Shown: positions 11,021 to 22,589 of the stretch, piece by piece
How positions within the stretch are numbered: position 1 is the first letter of the stretch
Layout of the letters: each line of letters starts with the position of its first letter
Source of the DNA: Hormiphora californensis
Taxonomy: Eukaryota > Ctenophora > Tentaculata > Cydippida > Pleurobrachiidae
Direction: 5' to 3'
Length of the DNA: 64,000 nucleotides
NCBI GenBank assembly: GCA_020137815.1
Contig: CM035359.1
Coordinates: forward strand, 2,351,845-2,415,844
Made by a program: the position numbers and the translations under genes
Notes under the pieces: generated by a model
Told to the model about the DNA's origin: nothing
Databases searched by the model: none
What the model saw: the letters and a program-made list of their open reading frames with translations, nothing else

Positions 11021-11812
11021 TTGGTGACATTGACACCTAGTGCGTGCGAGATCGAGGTCGCGCAGCGACCGAGATCGAGCTCGCACATAGGTGTCCGCTC
11101 CGCCCCCTAAAAAAGGGTCGTGTCTTTCAAGCCAAATTGCACGTGATCCACTGGACCGATTTACATCCCGCTTGTTTCATGAGACTGCAAATTGGTCCTA
11201 GTTTACTGGAAAATACCCGAGAAGTTTGTCTGTCAACAGGAAGTGGGTCAAAATTGACACTGAAGTCAAATCTATAATCTGGCTTCCGAGCCTTTTTGCA
11301 CCACTCCCAGACGGTTTAGAATGAATCTGAGGGTATCAGAAGATAGGTTGAAGTCTTGTGAGTACTGGAAAATACCCGGCATCAAATTCTGATGCTATTT
11401 GTATCAACATATCTCCCAATATCTTCTAAACCGCATGGGCGAAGTGCAGAAACTCTCGGAAGCCAGATTATAGGTTTGACTTCAGTGTCAATTTTGACCC
11501 ACTTCCTGTTGACAGACAAACTTCTCGGGTATTTTCCAGTATATAATATACTGGGTCGTTTCTTTCAAGAGATGTTGCACGCGATCCACAGGACCGATTT
11601 GCATCCGGTTTGTCGCAAAAGACTACAAATGATCCTAATATACTATATTAGGATCATTTGTAGTCTTTTGCGACAAACCGGATGCAAATCGGTCCAGTGG
11701 ATCGCGTGCAACATCTCTTGAAAGAAACGACCCTTTTTGAGGCGGAGCAGACACCTGTGTGTGAGCTCAATCTTGGTCGCGCACGGTGTCTATGTCACCA
11801 ATGTTGGAACCT
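11021..11812. mobile_element. Composite fold-back element with nested palindromes
   Basis: The outer ends are inverted (GGAACTTGGTGACATTGACACC near 11,016 and GGTGTCTATGTCACCAATGTTGGAAC ending 11,812). Inside, 11,205-11,285 is inverted at about 11,455-11,540 (shared GACCCACTTCCTGTTGACAG). A second stem pairs 11,560-11,643 with 11,648-11,735 around ATACTATAT. No protein coding is seen. Confidence 0.75.
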
Positions 11813-12204
11813 TCTAAATTATAAATATCATTTTTGAAATTATGTATAAGAACTATATGTGTTCAATTGTTATCGCGTGTTGTAGACCGGGAGACGAATA
11901 GCAATTGCCAGTTGATGAAACGAATATCATTCTCTCCATCATTTACATTCGTTGGGCCCAAAGTGTGCTAGAATAAAGAGTCAACTCTCATCTGAACATG
12001 AACAATTCAACACTTCTAGGCAGACATGTACGGCTAGACAGCCGGCGACTAAAAACTCAGACTATCAGCGAGGAACTATAAAACATAGTCCGGCCTAACG
12101 TGTTGGAAGTTTGTGTAGTTAGTAGCTACCTCTACAGTTTTCACACCCCCGCTGTTGGACTCTACTCCAACTTGGAGTAGCGGACAAAAAATAAAGTTGT
12201 GTGT

Positions 12205-12313
<109 letters not shown>

Positions 12314-12494
12314 TTCTCTCTCCCTTTTCTCTATCTTTCTCTTTCTCTCTCTCCCACTCTCCCTTTTCCTTCTCTTTTGGTCCAGGCAGGAAAGTGAAAA
12401 ACAAATGTCACGTGATCAGAGCATGTGGTGTTGGAAAGAGGGGAGCAGTGGCCGGAAGGGGCGGTAAATCGATAAAATGAGTCCGATCAATAGT

Positions 12495-12604
<110 letters not shown>

Positions 12605-12784
12605 GAGAGGGAAATACATATTTCCGGCTAAATATTTTGTTGGTCATGTTGGTCATGTTGTGCACCTTTGTAAACTACTTTGAGCCCAACACCTTTTCAT
12701 CTGCATCACAAGGGCCGCCCTATCAGCAGACCGTGTTGTTGAGTTACTCAAAAAGTCAGGTGCTCGGCGGGAAGCCCTTTTTTG

Positions 12785-12846
12785 AAGTGGGGTTCGGACT
12801 GATTCTGAATAAATATTATTTATTCAGAATCAGTCTGAACCCCACT
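12785..12846. repeat. Palindrome with 28-bp arms
   Basis: AAGTGGGGTTCGGACTGATT extends into CTGAATAAAT and is mirrored by ATTTATTCAG and AATCAGTCTGAACCCCACTT, with one mismatch and a 3-base centre. Probably a small fold-back element. Confidence 0.8.
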
Positions 12847-13079
12847 TATTTAAAATAAATAGTGTGTCGTTTGTAATATGAGGCAGGTAATCCAGGAAGA
12901 AGGATATGCTTAGCTCAAAGCCTAGCAGCACCAAAACGAATGGTATGGTAGAACTACTACCCACAGTTCCAAATCATGGTACAATACCGGCCTCATTTCT
13001 CACGGTATATGCACGCACTGATAAGCGATAACAACCTTTTAACACTGTTTCATAAAACAGAAACCGGCCGCGGTGCACC

Positions 13080-13480
13080 TGTCAGAGCATTGGCCTGACC
13101 CTATTCTCGCGCGAGAACTGTGGTCAGAGCATTGGCCTGACAGCGGTGCACCACAGTAAATCGGTATCGTCTGTCTGGCGGCGCCAGACCCCGATTTGAT
13201 TCTCAGTGCGCTCAGATGGGGTCAGCGGCGCCAGACAGCAAAACGGGGTCTGGCGCTGCCAGACAGGCTGTGACGGCCAGGCCGGGTGTCTGTTCCCATA
13301 CTCTCAATCCCATTTGCCCAGAGAAACCAAAACGGAGCTGCACATCTGTAAGATCATTGGCCTGATCCAATTCTCATTTCTTTCAACTGTGGTCAGATGA
13401 GCATCTGTCTGGCGCCGCGACCCATCTGAGCGCACTGTCAATTTGAGAATCAAATGGGGTAAGGCGCCGCCATACAGCAT
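13080..13480. repeat. Cluster of GC-rich palindromic repeats (GTCTGGCGCC family)
   Basis: Repeated, mutually inverted copies of CTGTCTGGCGGCGCCAGAC and CTCAGATGGGGTC-type sequence, plus an inverted pair GTCAGAGCATTGGCCTGAC at about 13,080-13,142. Related copies occur at about 16,967-17,014 and 25,838-25,873, so this is a dispersed non-coding family. Confidence 0.75.
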
Positions 13481-13499
13481 GGAAGCAAGAAACAATTTC

Positions 13500-14477
13500 A
13501 CCACGTGTTACACATGCAGGCTATATTATGAGAGTAGCTCCGATTTTGGTTTCTCCAGGATTTTGACAAATTAAAACTCAGACGGTTCACTTTCTATATA
13601 TTGGAACCGAAATGCATACAATACACAATTGCCTCACACGGACACGAAGCTGATTTCACTTACCACCTCACATTGCACTCTAGCGGGTACTGACACTCTT
13701 TGAACGAGTCTTTGGACGAGTGAATCTCTGAAAATCTCATATATCAGCTACCTCATCACAGTTCTATTATGGCTAGAAGTTGTCACATACTCTCTCTCTC
13801 TCTCGATAATGTTCCGTAAAAACTTGCTCTTATGCTTCTCTTCTTTCGCATTATTTACACATACATAATATTACACAGGGGGTACAAATGGGGACATGGT
13901 ATTATTACAATCAATTAACACACAAAAAGGGTGCTCTATCAATTAGATCAAGTCGGTTGCACTAATAAGGGATTAAGTAGCACAATCCTTGATCGATGTC
14001 TAATAAAGTTATGCGGGTGTTGGGAAAAAATCCTATTGAAACAGCTCAACTCAGCAGTACTCCAGGTCAGTTAGTTTTGACCTCGAACGCAACATGTTTG
14101 TAATTACATAAACATTATATTTGGTAGTGGCAGCAATTCCCTATAAAATCTGATGGGGCCGTTTTATCAAAAGCATTTGTAATTCTCGCTTTCTGTAACA
14201 CTTTTTAGGAAATAAGTTAAAGTAGGTAGGTTGTTTTATAGATTCTCTCTCATTTATATGTACAGAAAAAGTGTTGCCATCTATAATAAGGTAGAAAAAT
14301 GGGGAGGTCATCATCATGATAACCAGCAGAAAATCGAGGAAAAAACACAGGAAAACATAGGAAAAAAACACATTTTGCCCTAAAATCATACCATGTATAT
14401 CACTCTCCCAATATAACTTCACCTTTTTATTTGTGAACCAAAAAAACACACATTAAAATTTGATAAAATTTAATTGT
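13500..14477. other. Downstream flank of the GRAMD1-like gene, no gene seen
   Basis: AT-rich DNA with a short CT run near 13,792-13,804. No supported exon on either strand. Reverse-strand ATTAAA just past the GRAMD1-like stop (about 14,467-14,472) is a possible polyadenylation signal. Confidence 0.45.
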
Positions 14478-16563
14478 CTAAAGTTCGCTCTTCTCACCTC
14501 CCCACGACGATGGGGGTGTGTAGATTGATGATTTCTGTAGCTTATCAAGAGAGACATTAACTTCGGAGACAAGTTTTGAAATCCATCTGGAGAGGGGGAA
14601 GGAGGGTTAGGGGAGGGTTAGACTTAGACTCTAAGTTAGACTTAGAGCTAAAGAGACGGTTTAGAAAGCGTGCAGTGAATACACACGGACTGATTATTAT
14701 TAGATCCTTCTTTGGGAAACTGAAATGTCCATATTTGGACATGGCGGCGGGGGACATGTTATGTCACAACTGAAACATCTTTTAACTTACTTGAGGACTT
14801 CCTGCCACCGTTCTATTTCCTTCTTGTGGAGTTCTTGTTGCTGCTGAAGGATCCTCACCCACTCATCCCTCCCTTCGGCACTGACGGGTAAACTGCCGGG
14901 GAAGAGAAATAGTATTAGTAGGTTGTTAGGGGTTACTCTATAATTTAATTATTTATTTTTATTTATTATTTATTAATTAACCCCTAATTATTAATTAGCA
15001 TCGGGTGTTGCAGTTAATGGGGATGTTTTCAATTAAAACATGTCCCCCAGAATACATTATAATTATCACAAAATTATCTCTCCTTATATATTAGCTAATT
15101 ACGGTAATTATTACCTGTTAATTATATCGAACTGTGAGGTGCACGTCTGGGCTGTTGATGATAGTCGATAAACCAAAACCAGGTTTAGTATTAACAACAT
15201 CGCCATCCTGAAACAGGTGTATTGTTTAGAAACACTAAGAAATCGAGATTAGGTATTGTGATATATTGATAATACTTGTTATGTTCTAACCCTCCCGAAA
15301 CACAGTCTAGCCAGGCAAGATAATAAATATCACGTGATATATCAACTGAAAACTCCGTCATGAAATTATTGTAAAAGAGTCCTGTACACCCTAATTGTGA
15401 CAATGACTTACATCAGTAGTATGAATGCAATATAGTTCTCAGTGACATAAGACACAGTCGCCTGAACGCGAGATGTTGACTCTGCAACCGCCACCACAGA
15501 CCGAGGTCGTGATACCCCCCTCGTTGATGAGGCTGAGGTATGGGCACCAGCTGCAGGGGAAATGAGATTTAGAAAAACACAAGGAAAGTTTCTATACCAA
15601 AATTCAGACATATGCATTTTAAGTTACAGGGAAAGGTTCTATTCTAAAAATGAGATCTGATGCTTACCTGATGACGTTGATTTTCTGATTTTAATGCCAG
15701 GTCCGGCACTTTCTTCCTGCAAACACATACAGAGATCCTCGCAGTAATCGTTTATTCCTTCCTTGCTGTTCTTTTCTATTATAGCTGAAAAAGATGTTTG
15801 GTTTGGTTCGACTGTACCTCGCACTGCGCCCCCAAGGCACCTGGCTCAAGTGGTACTGTTGTATCCGTCAATTATTGTTGTTGTGGTGTTGCTAAAAATA
15901 CCACAGCTCCTTTCCTACCGAACCCTCAAACAGACGATGTGAGCAAAACAACGCCTGTCTCCATTCCCCACTAAGCTAAGTTTAACCAAGCCTCCATTCC
16001 CCCACAAAATCATAACCAAGCCTTCATTCCCGAACTCCGGTCCCTAATTACCACTAAGTCTCCGGTCCCTATAATAACATACTTTCGTAAATGTGATTTT
16101 TGTAATATCCGTCAGAGTGTGGTCTCCTAACGCGATGTTTAACAGATGAGGCTGATACAGTGGCCGATTTACGTTGCTTTTTAACTGAGGTGCCAGTGTC
16201 AACACTGTTTGAGCGGGTCTTGCGCATCCATTACTTGAAAGAGGAAAAGAGACAAGACAACAAACAGAAAACAACGTGATATATGGAAAAGGGTAAATGT
16301 GCAGAGTTGAAGATTGAGGGAAATTGAGGCAAAAATAACATTCTTTCTCAATCTATACAAGAATTGGAATGTTAGAATGTTAGAATGTTAGAATGTTAGA
16401 ATGTTAGAAAGCAAATTATTGAAACTGCGGGAAGTTATAACTCATTCAAGAGTGGGGCCGCAAGGGACAAACGAATGAGACAAGCAAGTGAAAAGAGTGC
16501 CAAAGGGTATGGAATTACATCTCCACACCCAAAGAGAGAGAGGGAGAGAGAGAGAGAGGGGGG

Positions 16564-16621
<58 letters not shown>

Positions 16622-19462
16622 GAAAGAGAGAGAGAAAGAAAGGCACCATCCAGCATATAAGCTGAGAGTGGTGTGACAAAATGTTATCAAAAAAAACTTT
16701 ATGATCTGACACATGAAGCTTATCTACAACACGTGTATGTATTGCATAACACGTGCAAATTAGTGCACAACAAACAAATCATATCCGGGGGTGAGCTGAG
16801 AAATAATTTTTTCTCACAACTGATCGCACGTTGATTATGGTTGTGAAAATATGCAGAGATGATCTAATCTACCAGATAAACTAAATTTCTTGCCAAACTA
16901 AGAATCTAAGATACCTTCTCGGAGCTCAATTAAATCACCAGATCACATAACCAACTGTCTGAACTCTGACGGCGCCCCGACAGTGCGCTCAGATGGGGTC
17001 GCAGCGCCAGACAGATAACCATCACCATGACAGATATCCTCCCAATAATACCTACAGGCTATAACCCAGCTAGAAAACAACCAACTCCCACATTACTCAC
17101 ATTCAACCAACTCCCACATTACTTACATTTAACCAACTCCCACATTACTTACATTCAACCAACTCCCACATTACTCACATTTAACCAACTCCCACATTAC
17201 TTACATTTAACCATTCCCCAGACTCCCTTTTTGTACTGGACATCACTTGTCATCCGTAATTTGCAGGTTTTCTCCCCACTTCTCGTTAGACAGTATCTCT
17301 TGACAATGTTGAACTTGTCTCCATAGGGAACGTTGGGGTTGGTTACCTCGCAGCTAACAACATAGAACTTGTTGGGTATACTGGTTGATAGAAGGACCTG
17401 GAGAGAGAAGGAGGGGGTTAGTATAGAACCTGGAGAGAGAAGGAGGGAGTTAGTATAGGACCTAGAGAGAGGGGGGGGTTAGTATAGGACCTGGAGAGAG
17501 GGAGGGAGTGGGTCAGTATAGAGTGTGAATTAAGGCGGGATTAGGGGGCTGGTGGGCTGGTTGACCTATAATACATGTGTGTGGGGACAGAGAAGGTTGT
17601 AGAAGATGGAGGGCCGTGGTTAGGAAGGGGAAATATATGGTTATGGGGCAACAAGAGCAAAAAGTAGAAGAATGCACCAATATCAAATCACACCTGCTTT
17701 TCAATGACTTCAGCCCATTTTGGACCCAAGTTTGCATTTAAGGGAACCCGATAATTCAAAGTCCGCTCCCTCAGCCCCTCCGTACTATCGGTCCAAGGAC
17801 TGGCGGAGTATTCCTCGGCTTTTAACATGGTCCTCATCTTGGATTGAACTGTACTATCGTCGTTGAAGAGTAGTTTGTACATCTTATCAATACTCATATC
17901 GAAATCCTAAAAGTGGTTAAAAAGTGGTTAGTTGCGAAGTGATTGGTGGTTAAAATGGTTAAGAATGGTGACAGGTGGTTAAAACACCCGTAATTAGATA
18001 ATCTCACGAGGGGAACTCTATTTTTTATAATCTCGATTACCTAATTCCTACCTGATTCAAATGCTCATTAGCGTAATGTGAGACACAGGCACACGTTTCA
18101 TCTTCCTCGTTGAACGATGCTGTCTCTCCCACCACACCTCGGGAACTCTGGGCATGTTCTGACGGCACCTGGAGAGAGAGGGCATGTGGGTTAGATGGAG
18201 CGTGGGAAAGGGTGGGGGTTAGTTGGAGGGAGCTCTGGGCATGTTCTGACGGCACCTGGAGAGAGAGGGTATGTGGGTTAGATGGAGCGTGGGAGAGGGT
18301 GGGGTTAGTTGGAGGGTGGGAAAGGCGGCAAGGTATAGGTAAAGAGCTAGCAACCATTCTCCATTATAATAGAAGTGGATTAATCAAGGTTAGGTGGGGA
18401 ATACCTGATTAGAAACTGAGGGCGCCTAAACCTGTAATACTATCCAACAAGCGAAATGTAAGCACCTAAATATCTTTGGGGACCAGGGGGTGGGGTCATC
18501 AACCTCCGAAACCTATACTATTCCTAATTCCTATAGAAATTCCTATAAAATCCTGTACATGTTAACCTGAGTATAATATGTTAACCTGAGTATGCAGGAA
18601 GTTTTGGTGAGCCTCCAACATTGATCTAAACATGTTCTCCTCTCTAGACACTCCGTTTGGTGCCATCTTTAACCAGTCCCCGGGCTTGATTGGCGCCCCA
18701 TGGAGGGGTGGTGAGATGAACGGGCGCTCTCCCCTGGACTTCCTTTTCTTGAGCTCAGCCGTTGTTTTTAGGGACCCAGTACGGGATCTTGCCACAGTCT
18801 GGTTGCTAGGGTCGCTGTAGGATCGTTTGTGGTGTTGTCCATTACCAGTTGATTTGACACGTTTTATCACGTCTTTAGATTGCCGAGCTGGTTTGGGTGG
18901 TTTTGTAGAGGCCTTGGTTCCAGGTTGTTGTTGCTGTACTAGACTGACCATATCAGCACTTAAAACGATAGGAGAGATAGGGTATTAAAACATGAAGATG
19001 TATAATAAAAGGACTATGTATGGGCCCGGACCCTTGCCAGCGCTATGATGTAGCGAAACAATATATGATGTAGCGAAACAATTGTTATCTGACATAAACT
19101 AGGACTATAGTTTGGGCCCGGAAATGGCCCAATAATGTAAAAATTTTATAGTGGACGGGGGGGGGGGGAAGAAGAAGGGGAGAAAAGAGAAGAGAGAAGA
19201 GAGGGGGGATAGAGAAAAGAGAAAAAATGGGGAGGGGAAAAAGAGAGTGTGAATGGAGCAATAGCGCTATTAAAGACAAAGTAAGGGCGTGGATTCTGAA
19301 GCTAACGCAATGGGGTGCAAAAATTGCATCACTTGAGCTCTGCAATAAATAATACGACAAATAGAGATTTACTTAATCTGAAAATGAAAAAAGTTGAAAA
19401 AATGGCTTTTCAATGGCTGGTTCAACTGGTTTTCCCTCTTTTTCCTTCCTTCCCTCTTCTTT

Positions 19463-19498
<36 letters not shown>

Positions 19499-20643
19499 CC
19501 CAAAAAAAAAAAAAATTTTTTCCCGGGGGGGGGGGTTGGGGGGGGGGGACCCCCCGGGGGGCCCCAAAAAAAATAAAAAACTTTTTCTCCCTCTTTCCCT
19601 ATTTTTCCCCAACACAATTTAGGGGAGTGAATCTATTAAAATGCAGCGATAAAGTGGCGTGATCCTAGGAAACACGCCAGCATATTTTAAATAAAACTGA
19701 GAGAGGGAAGGGAGAGGGGGATAGAGTGAGAGAACGGGAGAGGGGGAGAGAGGGAGAGAGGGAGTGATGTGAGACATGAAACAAATGAAACATTTTAACA
19801 GAAATAGAAAAAATTTGAAACCTTAAAAGAACACACAAACAGCATATTTTGCGAAACCACAAAATTTTTTTCCCTATGTTTCAATCTGCTTGTTTTTATA
19901 TGCTAAAACAGGGGCCCTATTTTGGTAACAAAAACCCCCCCTCCCTTACCACCCCAAAAAACGAAGGTGAGGGGATTTTTTGTAAAAAACCTATTAAAAT
20001 ATACCTACTGAACTGCTAAAAAAGCTAGGGAAAATTATTAAATGAAGGAAGGGAGAGCGGGGGCCCGGAAAATTCTGAAATAAAAAAGGGGGGGGAAATG
20101 TAATGCCCCAAGGGGACAAGATAAGAAGAGGGGTAAAAAGGACAGAACAGAAGAAATAGAAACTGAGAGTACATTAAAATATGCATCACTCAAAGTTGTT
20201 AAGCCTCACAAACCATGACCTCATAAATATTCGTCTATAACACACGGGGCACTATGACAACCAACAAATCACTCGGAAAGTAACGAAAATAGTTTGGGAA
20301 TGAAAATTGGAATTAAAAGGAAAGGGAATTAGTGAATTGTTTAGACATCCTATGTAGTGCCTGGATAGTTCTAAAAAGGGCTCAGTTCGAAATGGGGTTT
20401 ATTTAATATACCTGCAAATTATGCGGATGGATAAGGTTTTGGTAATTTCGAAGTCCAATGGGCGGATCCCTTACTCTCTCACTGTTCCTCCTCAACCTCT
20501 CCTTCCCATGGTAGCCCCTGATATCCTTACCAGAATTCCTCCTCTCCCTTCCTGTACCAGAATTCCTCCTCTCCCTTCCTGCCCCAGAATTCCTCCTCTC
20601 CCTTTCACTGCGATGTAACCTCCGCTCTTTCCTAGCTAGATCC
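14478..20643 (-). CDS. GRAMD1: GRAMD1/Aster-like sterol-transfer protein, linker to C-terminus
   Basis: Exons in order (minus strand): about 20643-20412, 18933-18586, 18168-18052, 17906-17694, 17397-17205, 15784-15668, 15550-15412, 15207-15115, 14892-14791, 14586-14478. Junction phases agree throughout and the stop is at 14478-14480. The first two exons are a basic, Ser-rich linker. 18168-15668 encodes the VASt/ASTER sterol-binding domain (SIDKMYKLLF, SPWTDS, VPYGDKF, KGVWGMVK then IIEKNSKEG), known in GRAMD1/Lam proteins to move sterol at ER-plasma membrane contacts. 15550-15115 gives one membrane segment (YIAFILLMMAMLLILNLVLV). The tail EWVRILQQQQELHKKEIERW matches the conserved helix after the membrane anchor of vertebrate GRAMD1. 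The start of the linker exon is the least certain boundary. Confidence 0.9.
15797..15853. repeat. Dispersed GGTTCGACTGTACC repeat next to an acceptor
   Basis: GTTTGGTTTGGTTCGACTGT followed by ACCTCGCACTGCGCCCC and AAGGC..CCTGG. It recurs at 63,941-64,000 and, inverted and diverged, at 22,861-22,915. Here it lies about ten bases upstream (on the minus strand) of the exon at 15784. GGTTCGA and TGGCTCAAGTGG resemble tRNA B- and A-box sequences, so a tRNA-derived SINE fragment is possible, but their order is not that of a tRNA gene. Confidence 0.6.
16532..16645. repeat. (GA)n microsatellite in a GRAMD1-like intron
   Basis: GA repeat with short GGGG and GAAA interruptions. It reads as CT on the sense strand of the minus-strand gene. 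Confidence 0.95.
17081..17210 (-). repeat. Array of five 26-bp units, each a 5' splice site
   Basis: Five tandem copies of CCAACTCCCACATTACTTAC followed by ATTTAA. On the gene strand each unit reads TTRAAT then GTRAGTAATG, a perfect donor. The true exon ends at 17205 in the first unit, and the other four are copies spaced 26 bases into the intron. Reading past the first donor meets TAA at once, so downstream donors would truncate the protein. Confidence 0.9.
17391..17524 (-). repeat. Array of four 29-34-bp units, each a complete 3' splice site
   Basis: On the minus strand each unit reads ATACTAAC (or ATACTGAC), a C/T tract, CTCTCTCCAG (CTCTCTAG in one), then GTCCT or GTTCT. That is branch site, pyrimidine tract, AG and the first exon bases. 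The copy nearest the exon (exon start 17397) fits the VASt reading frame. The other three lie upstream in the intron. Confidence 0.9.
18148..18332 (-). repeat. 87-bp tandem duplication spanning a 3' splice site
   Basis: Two copies of a unit containing CTAACCC, CTCTCTCCAG and the exon start GTGCCGTCAGAACATGCCCA. The exon starts are at 18168 and 18255. The spacing of 87 bases keeps frame and the intervening sequence has no stop, so use of the upstream copy would add 29 residues. Confidence 0.9.
19440..19615. other. Probable low-quality sequence (stacked homopolymers)
   Basis: A run of about 34 G is followed by stacked C, A, T, C, G, A runs with very little intervening complexity. This looks like sequencing or gap-filling artefact rather than real DNA. 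No coding call should be made here. Confidence 0.65.
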
Positions 20644-20650
20644 CTAGCTC

Positions 20651-20733
20651 CCCCAGAAGGGGTTACACCAGAAGGGGTTACACCAGAAGGGATTACACCG
20701 GAAGGGGTTACACCAGAAGGGGTTACACCAGAA
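20651..20733 (-). repeat. Five 15-bp GTGTAACCCCTTCTG units before an acceptor
   Basis: On the minus strand five tandem GGTGTAACCCCTTCT units lead into GGGGGAGCTAG and the proposed linker exon at 20643. Alternatively the units are coding, because the frame reads SGVTPSGVTP upstream of the exon. A splice-associated array and a coding repeat cannot be told apart without transcript data. Confidence 0.7.
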
Positions 20734-21413
20734 GGCAGATGCAGTCGGGTCGTCATGGGTTGATTAACAAAGCAGACAATATAATATGCAAACACAGAGT
20801 GTGTGTACAGGAGGATAGTACTACACACAAAGAGTCCACATGAGGCCGCCTCATTTTACACATATCACGTGACTCTACACATGTCACGTAACAGCCAATC
20901 AGAGGCCACAATGGGTCTATCACGCGACTTTTAACAGCCAATCAGAGACCAGAACGGTGTGGGAAGTCAACACGCAAGGTATTGGGTGACACACCCGCGG
21001 TGTAAGATCCTCTAACAATAGCATGATTATGATTGGTGTAACTTCACAGTCCTAGAAAGTTCTAGAAAGCGTGTAAAGTTTTAACTAGCTGCCAGTCTTG
21101 AATTTAACAAGCATGGAAAATTGCAAAATCAAAACTAAAACAGCTCTTCTCAGCGGGTGTTGTAGTACCCGTGTTATCCGGAACTTTTTCAGGTTTTGAT
21201 TCCTCTTCGTCTGCCATAGATCGTCTGCAGACCTACTGAGTTTTAGTCCGCAAAGAATCTTCCTGCTCATCTGGATATATGTATCCGCAAGTTCTTTATT
21301 AGTAAGATTTTGGGCAAGGAATTAGGTCAAACAATTAGGGTTAGAGAAGAAAGTTACAGTACGAGCTGAATCACAGAGACGAGAAAACAAAAAGAACGGG
21401 GCGAGAAGACAAA

Positions 21414-21560
21414 GTATGAAGAACGGAAACGAGAAATTGAAGAAACGAAGTACGAATTGGTAGTATGAAGAACGAAAACGAGAAATTGAAGAAACGAAGT
21501 ACGAATTGGTAGTATGAAGAACGAAAACGAGAAATTGAAGAAACGAAGTACGAATTCGTA
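21414..21560. repeat. Tandem repeat, about 52-bp unit, three copies
   Basis: Three near-identical copies of GTATGAAGAACGAAAACGAGAAATTGAAGAAACGAAGTACGAATTG-like sequence. It lies in the unresolved part of the GRAMD1-like gene and no function is seen. Confidence 0.85.
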
Positions 21561-21704
21561 GTGCAGCCCAATCATTTATTCATGAGGGAGGGGGGAAGGA
21601 TAGAGGGATGTCAAAGAATGGGAGATAGAGACTCTCAGAACTTTCTCTATCTAGGCTCCCTCAGTGAGAGAGATAGTTCTGGTAGTTTTTACAAAGGGAG
21701 GGAG

Positions 21705-21851
<147 letters not shown>

Positions 21852-22589
21852 GGGATGATTATATAGTGGTGCTATAACGAGCAATGAAAATACTCATATC
21901 AGGGTGACTCTCAGACTCACTCAGGCCTCAAACAATGAGGAAAGCATTCTTGGTATACAGCTGGTTCCTTTAAGGTATGATTGCAGCGTACTAAAATATA
22001 TATAGCAAATATATATGCTATATCCCCTGGGCCCTGGGGACGGAGCGAGATTCAGACTAAGAAAACACGCCGACTTCTTCACGGTTAGATTGACAAGATT
22101 TTTTAACTTGACGTGGGTTTTGGAACCTAAGGTACCGACTACCGGAAGTCTTTCCTGAATCTGAAACGACTTTCCTAAAGGACAATGTGGTGCCTAAAAA
22201 ACTTGGTGGCGGTCATCCTAACAAAGAAGCACATACAAACAAACTGTGTATCACAGAGGTTGAATCATCAAGATGATCAGAGAGCTATATACTGAGTCTA
22301 GAACTAGTGAAACGGAAAAACTGAAACTAACACAACACAACGTTGTGTGTCACGTGGGACTCGGATCAAGTTCCATGACAGAGGGGTTTAATCAAAGGGA
22401 ATTCGATCAAAAAAATTACGTTGATTAAATAATTGAATTAGAAATTAAATTAAAAGTAACTTTTCAATTTCTCATTTATTTGCCTAGCTCGACCCCTTTT
22501 CGCGAGCCGAGACATTCTGCTAGACGCATTGCGAGGAACGTATGAACCCTACGCAGATCAGCCCCTCCACCATGGGACAAAACAATCAA

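Noticed and set aside
15797-15853. tRNA gene suggested by GGTTCGA and TGGCTCAAGTGG
   Set aside because: The A-box-like motif is downstream of the B-box-like motif and no cloverleaf can be drawn; treated as a dispersed repeat.
21103-21220. Minus-strand start-like frame MADEEESKPEKVPDNTG
   Set aside because: Plausible composition but only 37 residues to a stop and no good donor; it could be a GRAMD1-like alternative start, unsupported.
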